A stretch of 5,619 nucleotides of DNA from Campylobacterota bacterium (GTDB lineage: Bacteria > Campylobacterota > Campylobacteria > Campylobacterales > Sulfurovaceae), in assembly GCA_013153825.1 (NCBI GenBank), contig JAADDP010000175.1:1-5619 (forward strand), read 5' to 3'. The translations under genes were made by a program, and so were the position numbers. Below the pieces are notes generated by a model. It was given only the letters and a program-made list of their open reading frames with translations, made no database searches and had not been told where the DNA came from. Within the stretch, counting starts at the first letter, position 1. Each line of letters opens with the position of its first letter. Below are positions 1-5,554 of this stretch, in pieces.

Positions 1-58
1 AGTTCTCGGCAAGTGTTAATCCAATAAATCCCATGCCTCCAGTAATTAATATTTTCAT
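1..58 (-). CDS. NAD-dependent epimerase/dehydratase, N-terminal fragment (runs off the left edge)
   Basis: Only the first 19 codons are present, reading leftward from an ATG at 58-56. The peptide begins MKILITGGMGFIGLTLAEN. It shows a first beta strand followed by the glycine-rich GGxGFIG dinucleotide-binding loop (residues 7-13), which is typical of extended short-chain dehydrogenases such as nucleotide-sugar epimerases and dehydratases. Substrate and pathway cannot be told from this fragment; sugar-nucleotide conversion for surface polysaccharide is common in the family. The start lies six bases after the tmk stop codon, so it is probably the last visible gene of the proA-ubiX-coaD-tmk operon. 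Its only candidate ribosome site is a weak purine run (AAAGAG) inside the end of tmk, which fits translational coupling. Family is fairly sure; function is open. Confidence 0.8.
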   Translation of the reverse strand, partial: MKILITGGMGFIGLTLAEN

Positions 59-64
59 TTTGAA

Positions 65-658
65 CTACTCTTTTACAATTTTTGTGATTAAATTCAACTG
101 CTCAACAATTATATCATGAATGGTCTCAACCCCGAGAGAAGCATCTATCTTAATATGAGGGATATTAAAATACTCTATAGCAATCTCCATATATCTCTGA
201 ACCTCTAAGAGATACTCAAAGCCTCTCTTCTCTATATTATCTAGCCCCCTATTTAACCTCTCTCTTAATCTCTTCTCATCTAACTTAAATAGAAATATGA
301 GGTCTGGAAAGCTATTCTGAAGGGCAAAGGAGTTTAGAAGCTTTAGCGTCTCGATATCACAATCCCCATTTGCAAGGCTATATGCAATACCAGATATAAA
401 CCCTCTATCAGATATAATGACCTTCCCTCTATTTGGAGCAATAACTCTATTGTAGTGTTCAGCCCTATCGGCTAAAAATAGGAGGGTCTCTGCCTCTTTT
501 GATAGCTCTCTACCATTGAGAAGCATCTCTCTAATCTCAACCCCAACCTCTGTCCCTGCTGGCTCTTTTGTGGTTATAATATCTGGAAATCTCTCTCTTA
601 TAAGCTCTAGCTGGGTACTCTTTCCAGTTCCATCAATCCCCTCAAGTAGTATATACAT
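65..658 (-). CDS. tmk: Thymidylate kinase (dTMP kinase)
   Basis: This cytoplasmic enzyme phosphorylates dTMP to dTDP with ATP, a required step to dTTP. The 197-residue product has the usual family length (about 190-215). It opens directly with the P-loop GIDGTGKST (residues 7-15). Next come the EPAGT segment (32-36), corresponding to the usual EPGGT, the LLFLADRAEH helix (59-68), the DRGF motif (84-87), and an arginine-rich lid region around RLRERLNRGLDNIEKRG (130-146). The P-loop has no arginine, so the catalytic basic residue is expected in the lid, as in bacterial enzymes of the E. coli type. The ATG at 658 is supported by a strong Shine-Dalgarno, TAAGGAGA, at 670-663. The first 17 bases overlap the end of coaD. 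The one oddity is Ala34 where Gly is usual in EPGGT. Identification is secure from motifs, length and the tmk-coaD-ubiX context. Confidence 0.96.
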   Translation of the reverse strand: MYILLEGIDGTGKSTQLELIRERFPDIITTKEPAGTEVGVEIREMLLNGRELSKEAETLLFLADRAEHYNRVIAPNRGKVIISDRGFISGIAYSLANGDCDIETLKLLNSFALQNSFPDLIFLFKLDEKRLRERLNRGLDNIEKRGFEYLLEVQRYMEIAIEYFNIPHIKIDASLGVETIHDIIVEQLNLITKIVKE

Positions 659-1133
659 AGTTTCTCCTTATATCCTCTAAAATCTCCTTTGGGACTAGGT
701 GAGATATCTTTCCATTAAATGGTAGTAGGGAGCGAACTAGAGATGAGCTGATAAATTGGGTCTCTAAACTGGAGATTAGATATATGGTCTCCAACCCCTC
801 CTTGAGAGAGCCGTTTGCGTAACCCATATTTAACTCATACTCAAAATCCCCAGCACCCCTTAAGCCTCTAACCAACACATCTACCCCAAGTTCACTACAT
901 AAATCTACAAGTAGCGAATTGAAGCTTACAACATTGACATTTGAAATTTTAGCTACACTCTTCTCAACCATATTGACCCTAACATCTAGGGAGAATAGGG
1001 GGCTTTTTGAGCTACTATCTGCCACTGCTATAGTCACCTCATCAAAAATTTTAGATGCTCTACGGATAATATCTAGATGACCATTTGTAACTGGGTCAAA
1101 TGTTCCCCCATAGATTGCCCTTTTCTCTCTCAC
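642..1133 (-). CDS. coaD: Phosphopantetheine adenylyltransferase
   Basis: CoaD transfers AMP from ATP to 4'-phosphopantetheine, giving dephospho-CoA, the penultimate step of coenzyme A synthesis in the cytoplasm. From the GTG at 1133 the product is 163 residues, the normal family length. Visible motifs are GTFDPVTNGH (10-19; the nucleotidyltransferase T/HxGH motif is TNGH), the KSPLF loop (43-47), VRGLRGAGDFEYE (88-100), and ISSSLVR near 128-134, which matches the family's ISSxxVR element. A GTG three codons further upstream (1142) is also open. I prefer 1133 because it overlaps the ubiX stop as GTGA and has AGAAGG eight bases upstream, whereas 1142 has a poor site. The gene ends inside tmk (17-base overlap). 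All key motifs are intact. The GYAN segment at 104-107 resembles what I recall of Campylobacter CoaD. Confidence 0.96.
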   Translation of the reverse strand: MREKRAIYGGTFDPVTNGHLDIIRRASKIFDEVTIAVADSSSKSPLFSLDVRVNMVEKSVAKISNVNVVSFNSLLVDLCSELGVDVLVRGLRGAGDFEYELNMGYANGSLKEGLETIYLISSLETQFISSSLVRSLLPFNGKISHLVPKEILEDIRRNYVYTT

Positions 1134-1654
1134 TCTCCCCACCTTCTATATAAGCTATGCTCTATCCCTAAACTATCATACCACTTACCGATAATAAACC
1201 TCTCCATATCATCTAAACTTTTAGAGTCTGAGTAGTAGCCAAGAATAGGGGGAGATACCACCACATTAAGTCGAGAGAGTTTCAACATATTCTCTAGAGC
1301 TATTGGAGATAGTGGCATCTCTCTAGGGGCTATCAACACCTTTCTATGCTCCTTTATCGCCACAGATATAGCTCTTGTCACTAAATTATCTGCAATCCCA
1401 TTCGCAATCTTCCCCAATGTATTCATACTGCATGGTATAACTGCATAACTATCAACTCTAAATGAGCCTGAGGCAATCTTAGATGCTATATCTGAGTTTT
1501 TGTACTCTTTGATATCTCTACCCTCAAACCTCTTTACTATTGAGGCGTTTGGGGTCGTTATTAGGTGAACCTCAATACCGTCAGGGAGATACTCTATAAA
1601 CCTCTCCCCAAGCTCAACACCAGATGAGCCTGTAACTGCTACCACAATCCTCAT
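1130..1654 (-). CDS. ubiX: Flavin prenyltransferase UbiX
   Basis: UbiX joins dimethylallyl (mono)phosphate to FMN to make prenylated FMN, the cofactor of UbiD-type decarboxylases. In Campylobacterota the likely consumer is a UbiD-like decarboxylase of the futalosine menaquinone route; that link is inferred, since no ubiD gene lies in the window. The 174-residue product is slightly shorter than most homologues (about 180-200). It shows the N-terminal FMN-binding TGSSG loop (8-12), PCSMNTLGKIANGIADNL (74-91), and the segment APREMPLSPIALENML (109-124), corresponding to the family's RExPLxxxxLxNM, then SPPILGYY. The ATG at 1654 is three bases after the proA stop and has no clear Shine-Dalgarno, suggesting coupled translation. 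Its TGA stop overlaps the coaD GTG start. Identification is secure. Confidence 0.94.
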   Translation of the reverse strand: MRIVVAVTGSSGVELGERFIEYLPDGIEVHLITTPNASIVKRFEGRDIKEYKNSDIASKIASGSFRVDSYAVIPCSMNTLGKIANGIADNLVTRAISVAIKEHRKVLIAPREMPLSPIALENMLKLSRLNVVVSPPILGYYSDSKSLDDMERFIIGKWYDSLGIEHSLYRRWGE

Positions 1655-1657
1655 AGA

Positions 1658-2890
1658 TTATCTAGTCTGCCCATTTCCATATATCTTAAACTTATATGTT
1701 GTAAGCTCTCTTATCCCCATTGGACCCCTCGCATGGAGCTTATTTGTAGATATTCCAACCTCTGCACCAAATCCAAACACCCCACCATCTGTAAATCGTG
1801 TACTAGCATTCACATAGACACATGAGGCATCAACTCTATTTAGGAACTTCTCTGCTACTGTGTAGTTCTCCGTAATGATAGCCTCAGAGTGTTGAGAGCC
1901 AAACCTTGTAATATGCTCTATAGCCTCATCAACACCATTTACAACCTTTATATTTAGAGAGTTTGCTAGATATTCAGTATCAAAATCCTCATCAGTTGCA
2001 AGTTCAATAAATATAAACTCTCGAGTTGTAGCACACCCCTTTAACTTTGTTCCTTGGTCTATAAACGCTTTGTAGAGTGGGGGGAGTATCTTTTTTGCTA
2101 TCGGTTTATCTATGATGAGAGTCTCCATGGCATTACAGACTCCAGGTCTTTGACACTTAGCATTTATCGCAATAGATATCGCCTTATGTGGGTCTGCATC
2201 TTTATGGATATATGTGTGGCAAAGCCCCTTATCATGCTTTACAACAGGGACAGAGGCATTTTGAGATATATATCTGATAAGCCCCTCTCCACCCCTTGGA
2301 ACTATTAAATCAACAAAGCTATCCTCCTTAATCAGCCTAGCTACCCCATCTCTACTGCTATCTGGAAGTAGTGATATTATCTCTTTAGGTAGAGCGTTAT
2401 CATCCAGAACACTCTGTAGAACTTGAGCCACAGCTCTATTTGAGTTCTCAGCCTCCTTTCCACCCTTTAAGATTGCCACATTTCCACTCTTAAAGCAGAG
2501 TCCTGCTACATCTGAGGTTACATTTGGTCGAGACTCATATATGACCCCAATTACACCGATAGGGACTGATACCTTCTCTATTCTCAAGTTCTCACTATTT
2601 ATCCAACCCTCCAATACCTTTCCCACAGGCTCTTGTAGTGATGCAATTTCTGCTAGAGATTGAGCCATAGCCTCAACTCTCCCCCTATCTAGTAGAAGCC
2701 TATCGAGTAGAGCTGGGTTTAAGCCACCCCTCTTCCCATTTAACATATCTTTATTATTCTCTTTAACTATATATGATGAGTTGTCTAGTAGAGCTTGACT
2801 CATCTGAAGTAGTACCCTATTTTTAATTTTTGTATCAAGTGTGGCTATAATCTGTGTGGCATTTTTTGCTCTCTTTAAAAAGTTTCTCAT
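1658..2890 (-). CDS. proA: Gamma-glutamyl phosphate reductase (glutamate-5-semialdehyde dehydrogenase)
   Basis: ProA reduces gamma-glutamyl phosphate with NADPH to glutamate-5-semialdehyde, the second step of proline synthesis from glutamate. The 410-residue product matches the usual length (about 410-420) and the aldehyde dehydrogenase fold. Visible landmarks are IGVIYESRPNVTSD (114-127), the LKGGKEAENSN segment (141-151), the catalytic cysteine Cys252 in AKCQRPGVCNAMETL (244-258), and the C-terminal FGFGAEVGISTNKLHARGP (372-390). The ATG at 2890 has AGAGGA just upstream at 2898-2893, although the spacing is short. It is the first gene of the minus-strand operon and follows a good promoter at 2943-2916. 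The partner proB is not in the window. In Campylobacter flgA occupies the position upstream of ubiX, so proA here is a lineage-specific neighbour. Identification is secure. Confidence 0.97.
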   Translation of the reverse strand: MRNFLKRAKNATQIIATLDTKIKNRVLLQMSQALLDNSSYIVKENNKDMLNGKRGGLNPALLDRLLLDRGRVEAMAQSLAEIASLQEPVGKVLEGWINSENLRIEKVSVPIGVIGVIYESRPNVTSDVAGLCFKSGNVAILKGGKEAENSNRAVAQVLQSVLDDNALPKEIISLLPDSSRDGVARLIKEDSFVDLIVPRGGEGLIRYISQNASVPVVKHDKGLCHTYIHKDADPHKAISIAINAKCQRPGVCNAMETLIIDKPIAKKILPPLYKAFIDQGTKLKGCATTREFIFIELATDEDFDTEYLANSLNIKVVNGVDEAIEHITRFGSQHSEAIITENYTVAEKFLNRVDASCVYVNASTRFTDGGVFGFGAEVGISTNKLHARGPMGIRELTTYKFKIYGNGQTR

Positions 2891-2907
2891 CTTCCTCTAT
2901 TCCATTT

Positions 2908-2918
2908 TTTGCTATATT
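2908..2918 (+). promoter_or_regulatory. Extended -10 promoter for the DUF488-DuOB pair
   Basis: TTTGC followed by TATATT, preceded by a T-run (2905-2910), matches the extended -10 typical of sigma-70 promoters in Campylobacterota, where a -35 box is usually absent. The same TTTGC-TATAAT pattern precedes ffh at 5511-5521, which supports the reading. Transcription from about 2925 would give a leader of some 60 bases. The hexamer has one mismatch to TATAAT. Confidence 0.55.
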
Positions 2919-2943
2919 ATATCTTACCAAAACTTAGCGTAAA
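2916..2943 (-). promoter_or_regulatory. Promoter of the proA-ubiX-coaD-tmk operon
   Basis: Reading leftward, TTTACG (2943-2938) is followed after 16 bases by a perfect TATAAT (2921-2916). This gives a -35/-10 pair with four of six and six of six consensus matches. A start of transcription near 2909 would leave a leader of about 18 bases before the proA ATG. The -10 shares three bases with the opposing promoter for the DUF488 gene. The site is inferred from sequence alone. Confidence 0.7.
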
Positions 2944-2944
2944 G

Positions 2945-2967
2945 CTCCCAGCTTCAGCTATAGGGAG
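2945..2967 (+). promoter_or_regulatory. Short inverted repeat in the DUF488 leader
   Basis: CTCCC (2945-2949) can pair with GGGAG (2963-2967). Inside it, GC (2951-2952) can pair with GC (2957-2958) around a TTCA loop. It lies between the predicted transcription start and the likely ribosome site GGGGGA (2975-2980), so it could influence translation. It lacks a T-run and is too weak to call a terminator. Confidence is low, because a five-pair stem can arise by chance. Confidence 0.25.
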
Positions 2968-2984
2968 AAAGATAGGGGGATTGT

Positions 2985-3590
2985 ATGAGAGAACTTTCTA
3001 CCATTGGGCACTCGATTTATAATGCCGATTTTTTTGTTTCAAAATTGAGAGAAAACCATATAGATACCGTCGTTGATGTTAGAAGTGTACCCTATAGTAG
3101 ATATGCCTCTCAATATAATAGGGGAGCATTAAAAGAGTACTTGAAAAAAAATGGAATTATCTATATATATATGGGGGACCTATTGGGTGCTAGATATGAT
3201 GATAGAGAGCTACTATTTGATGATGGTAAAGTTAACTTTAGAAAGGTTCAAGAGACAAAACCATTTCAAGATGGGGTTACAAGATTAGATAATGGTATTA
3301 AAAAAGGGTATAGTATCTCTCTGATGTGTTCTGAAAAGGAGGCTTTTGACTGCCATAGATTTGGATTGATATCACAATTCCTAAGAGAAGTTGGAGTTGA
3401 GGTGAAACATATATATCCAGATGGGGTGATAGCACAGCAGGAGTTGGAGAAGAGACTACTACATAAATATAGAGATAGACTTCCAGAGGTGGATCTATTC
3501 AATCCAGATGTAACTTATGATATGAGACTCAAATTGGCATATGAGTTGAGAAATAGAGATATAGCATATGAGGCAACTGCAAAGGGTTAA
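2985..3590 (+). CDS. DUF488 family protein (rhodanese/phosphatase-like fold)
   Basis: The 201-residue product carries the DUF488 signature: TIGHS at the N-terminus (6-10), DVRSVPYSR (31-39), and MCSEKEAFDCHR (114-125) with Cys115, Glu117, Cys123, His124 and Arg125. DUF488 has been placed in the rhodanese/protein-phosphatase superfamily, in the RapZ-C-DUF488-DUF4326 clade, for which sugar- or nucleotide-directed chemistry, including nucleic-acid end processing, has been predicted but not generally shown. The loop after the strand ending at Cys115 is the expected active-site position. There is no signal peptide or membrane segment, so it is probably cytoplasmic. The C-terminal extension (about 148-201) is charged and helical-looking. 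The ATG at 2985 has GGGGGA five to ten bases upstream. The DuOB gene starts two bases after the stop, so the two are co-transcribed. Family is confident; activity is unknown. Confidence 0.9.
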   Translation: MRELSTIGHSIYNADFFVSKLRENHIDTVVDVRSVPYSRYASQYNRGALKEYLKKNGIIYIYMGDLLGARYDDRELLFDDGKVNFRKVQETKPFQDGVTRLDNGIKKGYSISLMCSEKEAFDCHRFGLISQFLREVGVEVKHIYPDGVIAQQELEKRLLHKYRDRLPEVDLFNPDVTYDMRLKLAYELRNRDIAYEATAKG

Positions 3591-3592
3591 TT

Positions 3593-4252
3593 ATGCGTAA
3601 AATGGTATTAATAGTATTTGCAAACTCAGTCAAACATGGTCAACATTGCGTTGCTGGAAAGGATATATCCACAAAAAAGTGGATAAGGGCTGTCGGGAAT
3701 AGGGATGGTTCAGGGTTGACAGATAGGCAGATAAGAGTAAAAAATCCATATGGGGTATTTTCGGTTAAAGTTTTACAAAAAATTAAGGTAAGTTTTATTG
3801 AGCATCTCCCCCTAATAAATCAACCTGAAAACTATCTCATATCGGATGATATTTGGGAGCAGAACTATAACTTAAAATATGAGAATATAGTAAACTATAT
3901 AGATAATCCTCTAGATTTATGGATAGATGGTGTGAGTAGAAGCGATAGGGTCAACTACCACTTAATAAAAAATGGGAAAATTGTGATAGAGCAATCTCTA
4001 TATCTTATAAGAGTTGATAGGGTTGATATCTACTGGAGAGATAGAGGGGTTATCGGAAAGGGGCGACAGAGAAGGGGTGTTTTTGAATATAATGGTATAA
4101 GGTATGACCTACCAATTACAGACCCAAAATTTAGAGATTTTAAAGAGCATAGTTTAGAGAGTAGCTTTCTTTGCATAAGTTTAGGTGAGGAGTTCGATGG
4201 CTACTGCTATAAGTTGATAGCCTCTATTATAAATATGGAAATGTATATATAA
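3593..4252 (+). CDS. Dual OB-fold (DuOB) domain protein
   Basis: The 219-residue product resembles the 'dual OB domain-containing protein' family. Recognisable elements are ANSVKHGQHCVAGKD (10-24) followed by WIR (30-32) in the N-terminal half, the HLPLINQPENYLI stretch (71-83), and the C-terminal SSFLCISLGEEFDGYCYKLIASII (190-213). OB folds commonly bind nucleic acid or oligonucleotides, so a substrate-recognition role is plausible; no catalytic motif is visible. There is no signal peptide or membrane segment. It begins two bases after the DUF488 stop, with AAGGG about seven bases before its ATG, inside the end of that gene. This arrangement suggests matched expression and perhaps a complex. 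A second ATG at codon 4 is possible but lies further from the ribosome site. The family call is from memory of conserved motifs, without a profile search; function is inferred only from fold and neighbour. Confidence 0.78.
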   Translation: MRKMVLIVFANSVKHGQHCVAGKDISTKKWIRAVGNRDGSGLTDRQIRVKNPYGVFSVKVLQKIKVSFIEHLPLINQPENYLISDDIWEQNYNLKYENIVNYIDNPLDLWIDGVSRSDRVNYHLIKNGKIVIEQSLYLIRVDRVDIYWRDRGVIGKGRQRRGVFEYNGIRYDLPITDPKFRDFKEHSLESSFLCISLGEEFDGYCYKLIASIINMEMYI

Positions 4253-4274
4253 GCCCCATAGTTATAGGGGCTTA
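4250..4274. terminator. Hairpin terminator between convergent genes
   Basis: TAAGCCCC (4250-4257) and GGGGCTTA (4267-4274) form an eight-pair stem with a nine-base loop. The left arm includes the stop codon of the DuOB gene. On the plus strand it is followed by a pyrimidine stretch (CTCTCTCTT) rather than a clean T-run; on the minus strand it is followed by ATATATAC. It sits in the 36-base gap between the convergent DuOB and mrp genes, so it may stop transcription from both sides. Efficiency is uncertain because of the poor T-tracts. Confidence 0.7.
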
Positions 4275-4288
4275 CTCTCTCTTAAATA

Positions 4289-5401
4289 CTACATGCTACA
4301 TGCACTAACACCTGGAGGAGTTGTTGGTTGGATTGCCTCGTTGCTTACACCACCCTCTTCATTTATCTTCTCAATAAATGCCCATAGATTTTGGGAAGCC
4401 TCTTGGTATCTTTTGGCAGTCTGGCTATCTGGCTTATGGTAGACTATCGGCTTTCCACTATCTCCACCCTCTCTAATTGCAGGTTCAATTGGAACTCTAG
4501 TTAAGACTGTAGTCTCATACTCTTTAGCTACAGGCTCTGTTGTCCCCATTCCAAATATATCAGACTCTGTCTCACAGCTAGGGCAGATAAATCCACTCAT
4601 ATTCTCCACAATTCCAGCAGTTGGGATATGGAGCTTCTTAAACATATCTAAACTTCTTCTACTATCATCTAAGCTCACCTTTTGTGGTGTTGTAACTGTA
4701 ATTCCAGCAGTAATAGGGACACTTTGAGCAAGAGTCAGCTGTGCATCTCCCGTCCCTGGTGGCATATCAATCACCAATACATCTAGCTCACTCCATAGAA
4801 TATCTCTTAAAAACTGCTCTATTGCCTTCATTATCATAGAGCCTCTCCAGATTAGAGACTGTCCATCCTCCATAAGTGAACCCATAGACATAACCTCAAC
4901 ACCATAAGCATTTAGAGGAATAACCTTATTTCCCTCTATTTCTGGTCTCTGCCCATCTAACCCCATCATTCTAGGAATATTTGGCCCATAGATATCTGCA
5001 TCTAGTAGTCCCACCTTCTTACCCTGCATAGCTAGGGCTACTGCTAAGTTTACAGATGTTGTCGATTTTCCAACTCCACCCTTTCCACTGCTAACCATTA
5101 CAAAGTTCTTTATCTGTGGAGCAATATTTTTTCCACTAACTGAGTTACTCAGCTGTCTTGGGGCTTTTGGAGCTTTTATCTCTATATCAATATCTGCAAA
5201 TCCTGCCTTTTGTAGTGCTATTAGAGACTCATTTTTTATCTGGTCTTGCACCTCTTTAGCCGATGAGGTTATATCTACTAAAACTTTTACCTGTCCTCCA
5301 TTAACCTTTACATCTTTTACAAACCCAAAAGTCACAATATCTTTTGTAAACCCAGGGTATGTTACACTCTTTAGTGCTTCTAATACTTTTTCTTCTGTCA
5401 T
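4289..5401 (-). CDS. mrp: Mrp/ApbC family iron-sulfur carrier ATPase
   Basis: Mrp/ApbC/Ind1-type proteins are cytoplasmic P-loop ATPases that bind a labile [4Fe-4S] cluster as dimers and pass it to apo-proteins. The 370-residue product has the full-length family layout. An N-terminal MIP18/DUF59 domain (about 4-78) is followed by a linker and then the deviant Walker A motif GKGGVGKST (106-114). DADIYGPNIPRMMG (134-147), IDMPPGTGDAQLT (211-223) and the cluster-binding CPSC (273-276) follow. The C-terminal tail ends in ACSM, adding a third cysteine-type position at Cys368. The ATG at 5401 has AGGAG five bases upstream. It is transcribed alone, convergent to the DuOB gene and divergent from ffh. 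The symbol is also written apbC. Identification is secure; client proteins are unknown. Confidence 0.95.
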   Translation of the reverse strand: MTEEKVLEALKSVTYPGFTKDIVTFGFVKDVKVNGGQVKVLVDITSSAKEVQDQIKNESLIALQKAGFADIDIEIKAPKAPRQLSNSVSGKNIAPQIKNFVMVSSGKGGVGKSTTSVNLAVALAMQGKKVGLLDADIYGPNIPRMMGLDGQRPEIEGNKVIPLNAYGVEVMSMGSLMEDGQSLIWRGSMIMKAIEQFLRDILWSELDVLVIDMPPGTGDAQLTLAQSVPITAGITVTTPQKVSLDDSRRSLDMFKKLHIPTAGIVENMSGFICPSCETESDIFGMGTTEPVAKEYETTVLTRVPIEPAIREGGDSGKPIVYHKPDSQTAKRYQEASQNLWAFIEKINEEGGVSNEAIQPTTPPGVSACSM

Positions 5402-5462
5402 TAAGACTCCTAACTATTTTTCCCTATTTCTATAACTTCTTATATAAGAGGGAGCTTATCTG

Positions 5463-5468
5463 ATTATA
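5463..5468 (-). promoter_or_regulatory. -10 element of the mrp promoter
   Basis: Reading leftward there is a perfect TATAAT preceded by an A-rich stretch. No convincing -35 is present (TTTTTA at 17-base spacing), which is normal for Campylobacterota. Transcription from about 5456 would give a leader of roughly 55 bases. Other AT-rich hexamers nearby (for example around 5440-5446) could also serve. Confidence 0.5.
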
Positions 5469-5473
5469 TTTTT

Positions 5474-5485
5474 TCTAAATTTAGA
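5474..5485. repeat. Perfect 12-base palindrome TCTAAATTTAGA
   Basis: The sequence is its own reverse complement. It lies six bases upstream of the mrp -10, where a bound protein would block polymerase, and about 30 bases upstream of the ffh -10. It could be an operator for mrp. In AT-rich DNA such palindromes also occur by chance, so the regulatory role is only a suggestion. Confidence 0.35.
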
Positions 5486-5510
5486 TAAAAATATTTAGTT
5501 TTAGAGGCAA

Positions 5511-5521
5511 TTTGCTATAAT
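5511..5521 (+). promoter_or_regulatory. Extended -10 promoter of ffh
   Basis: TTTGC followed by a perfect TATAAT (5516-5521) is the hallmark extended -10 of housekeeping promoters in Campylobacterota. Transcription from about 5528 would leave a leader of about 27 bases before the ffh ATG, with a weak purine-rich ribosome site (GAGAG at 5541-5545). Confidence 0.75.
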
Positions 5522-5554
5522 CCCATCTATAAAAATAGAAGAGAGAATTGATAG

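Noticed and set aside
1134..1142. Upstream GTG start for coaD at 1142
   Set aside because: It has a poor ribosome site, and the GTGA overlap with ubiX plus the family N-terminus favour 1133.
2054..2308. Open frame of 84 codons on the plus strand
   Set aside because: It lies wholly inside proA on the opposite strand, has no ribosome site or recognisable motif, and proA is intact across it.
1..2890. Repeated CTCTCT/GAGAG tracts as a possible repeat family
   Set aside because: They follow codon use (GAG, AGA, CTC) in purine-rich coding strands, have no fixed spacing or unit, and do not form an array.
2945..2967. Riboswitch or attenuator in the DUF488 leader
   Set aside because: The stem is only five pairs, there is no T-run or alternative pairing, and the leader (about 60 bases) matches no riboswitch class I know.
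3266..3502. Open frame of 78 codons on the minus strand
   Set aside because: It is antisense to the well-supported DUF488 gene and its serine- and cysteine-rich product looks like a reverse reading with no family resemblance.
2891..4288. Mobile element or integration scar around the DUF488-DuOB pair
   Set aside because: I found no flanking direct repeats, tRNA, integrase or transposase, and base and codon use resemble the neighbours.
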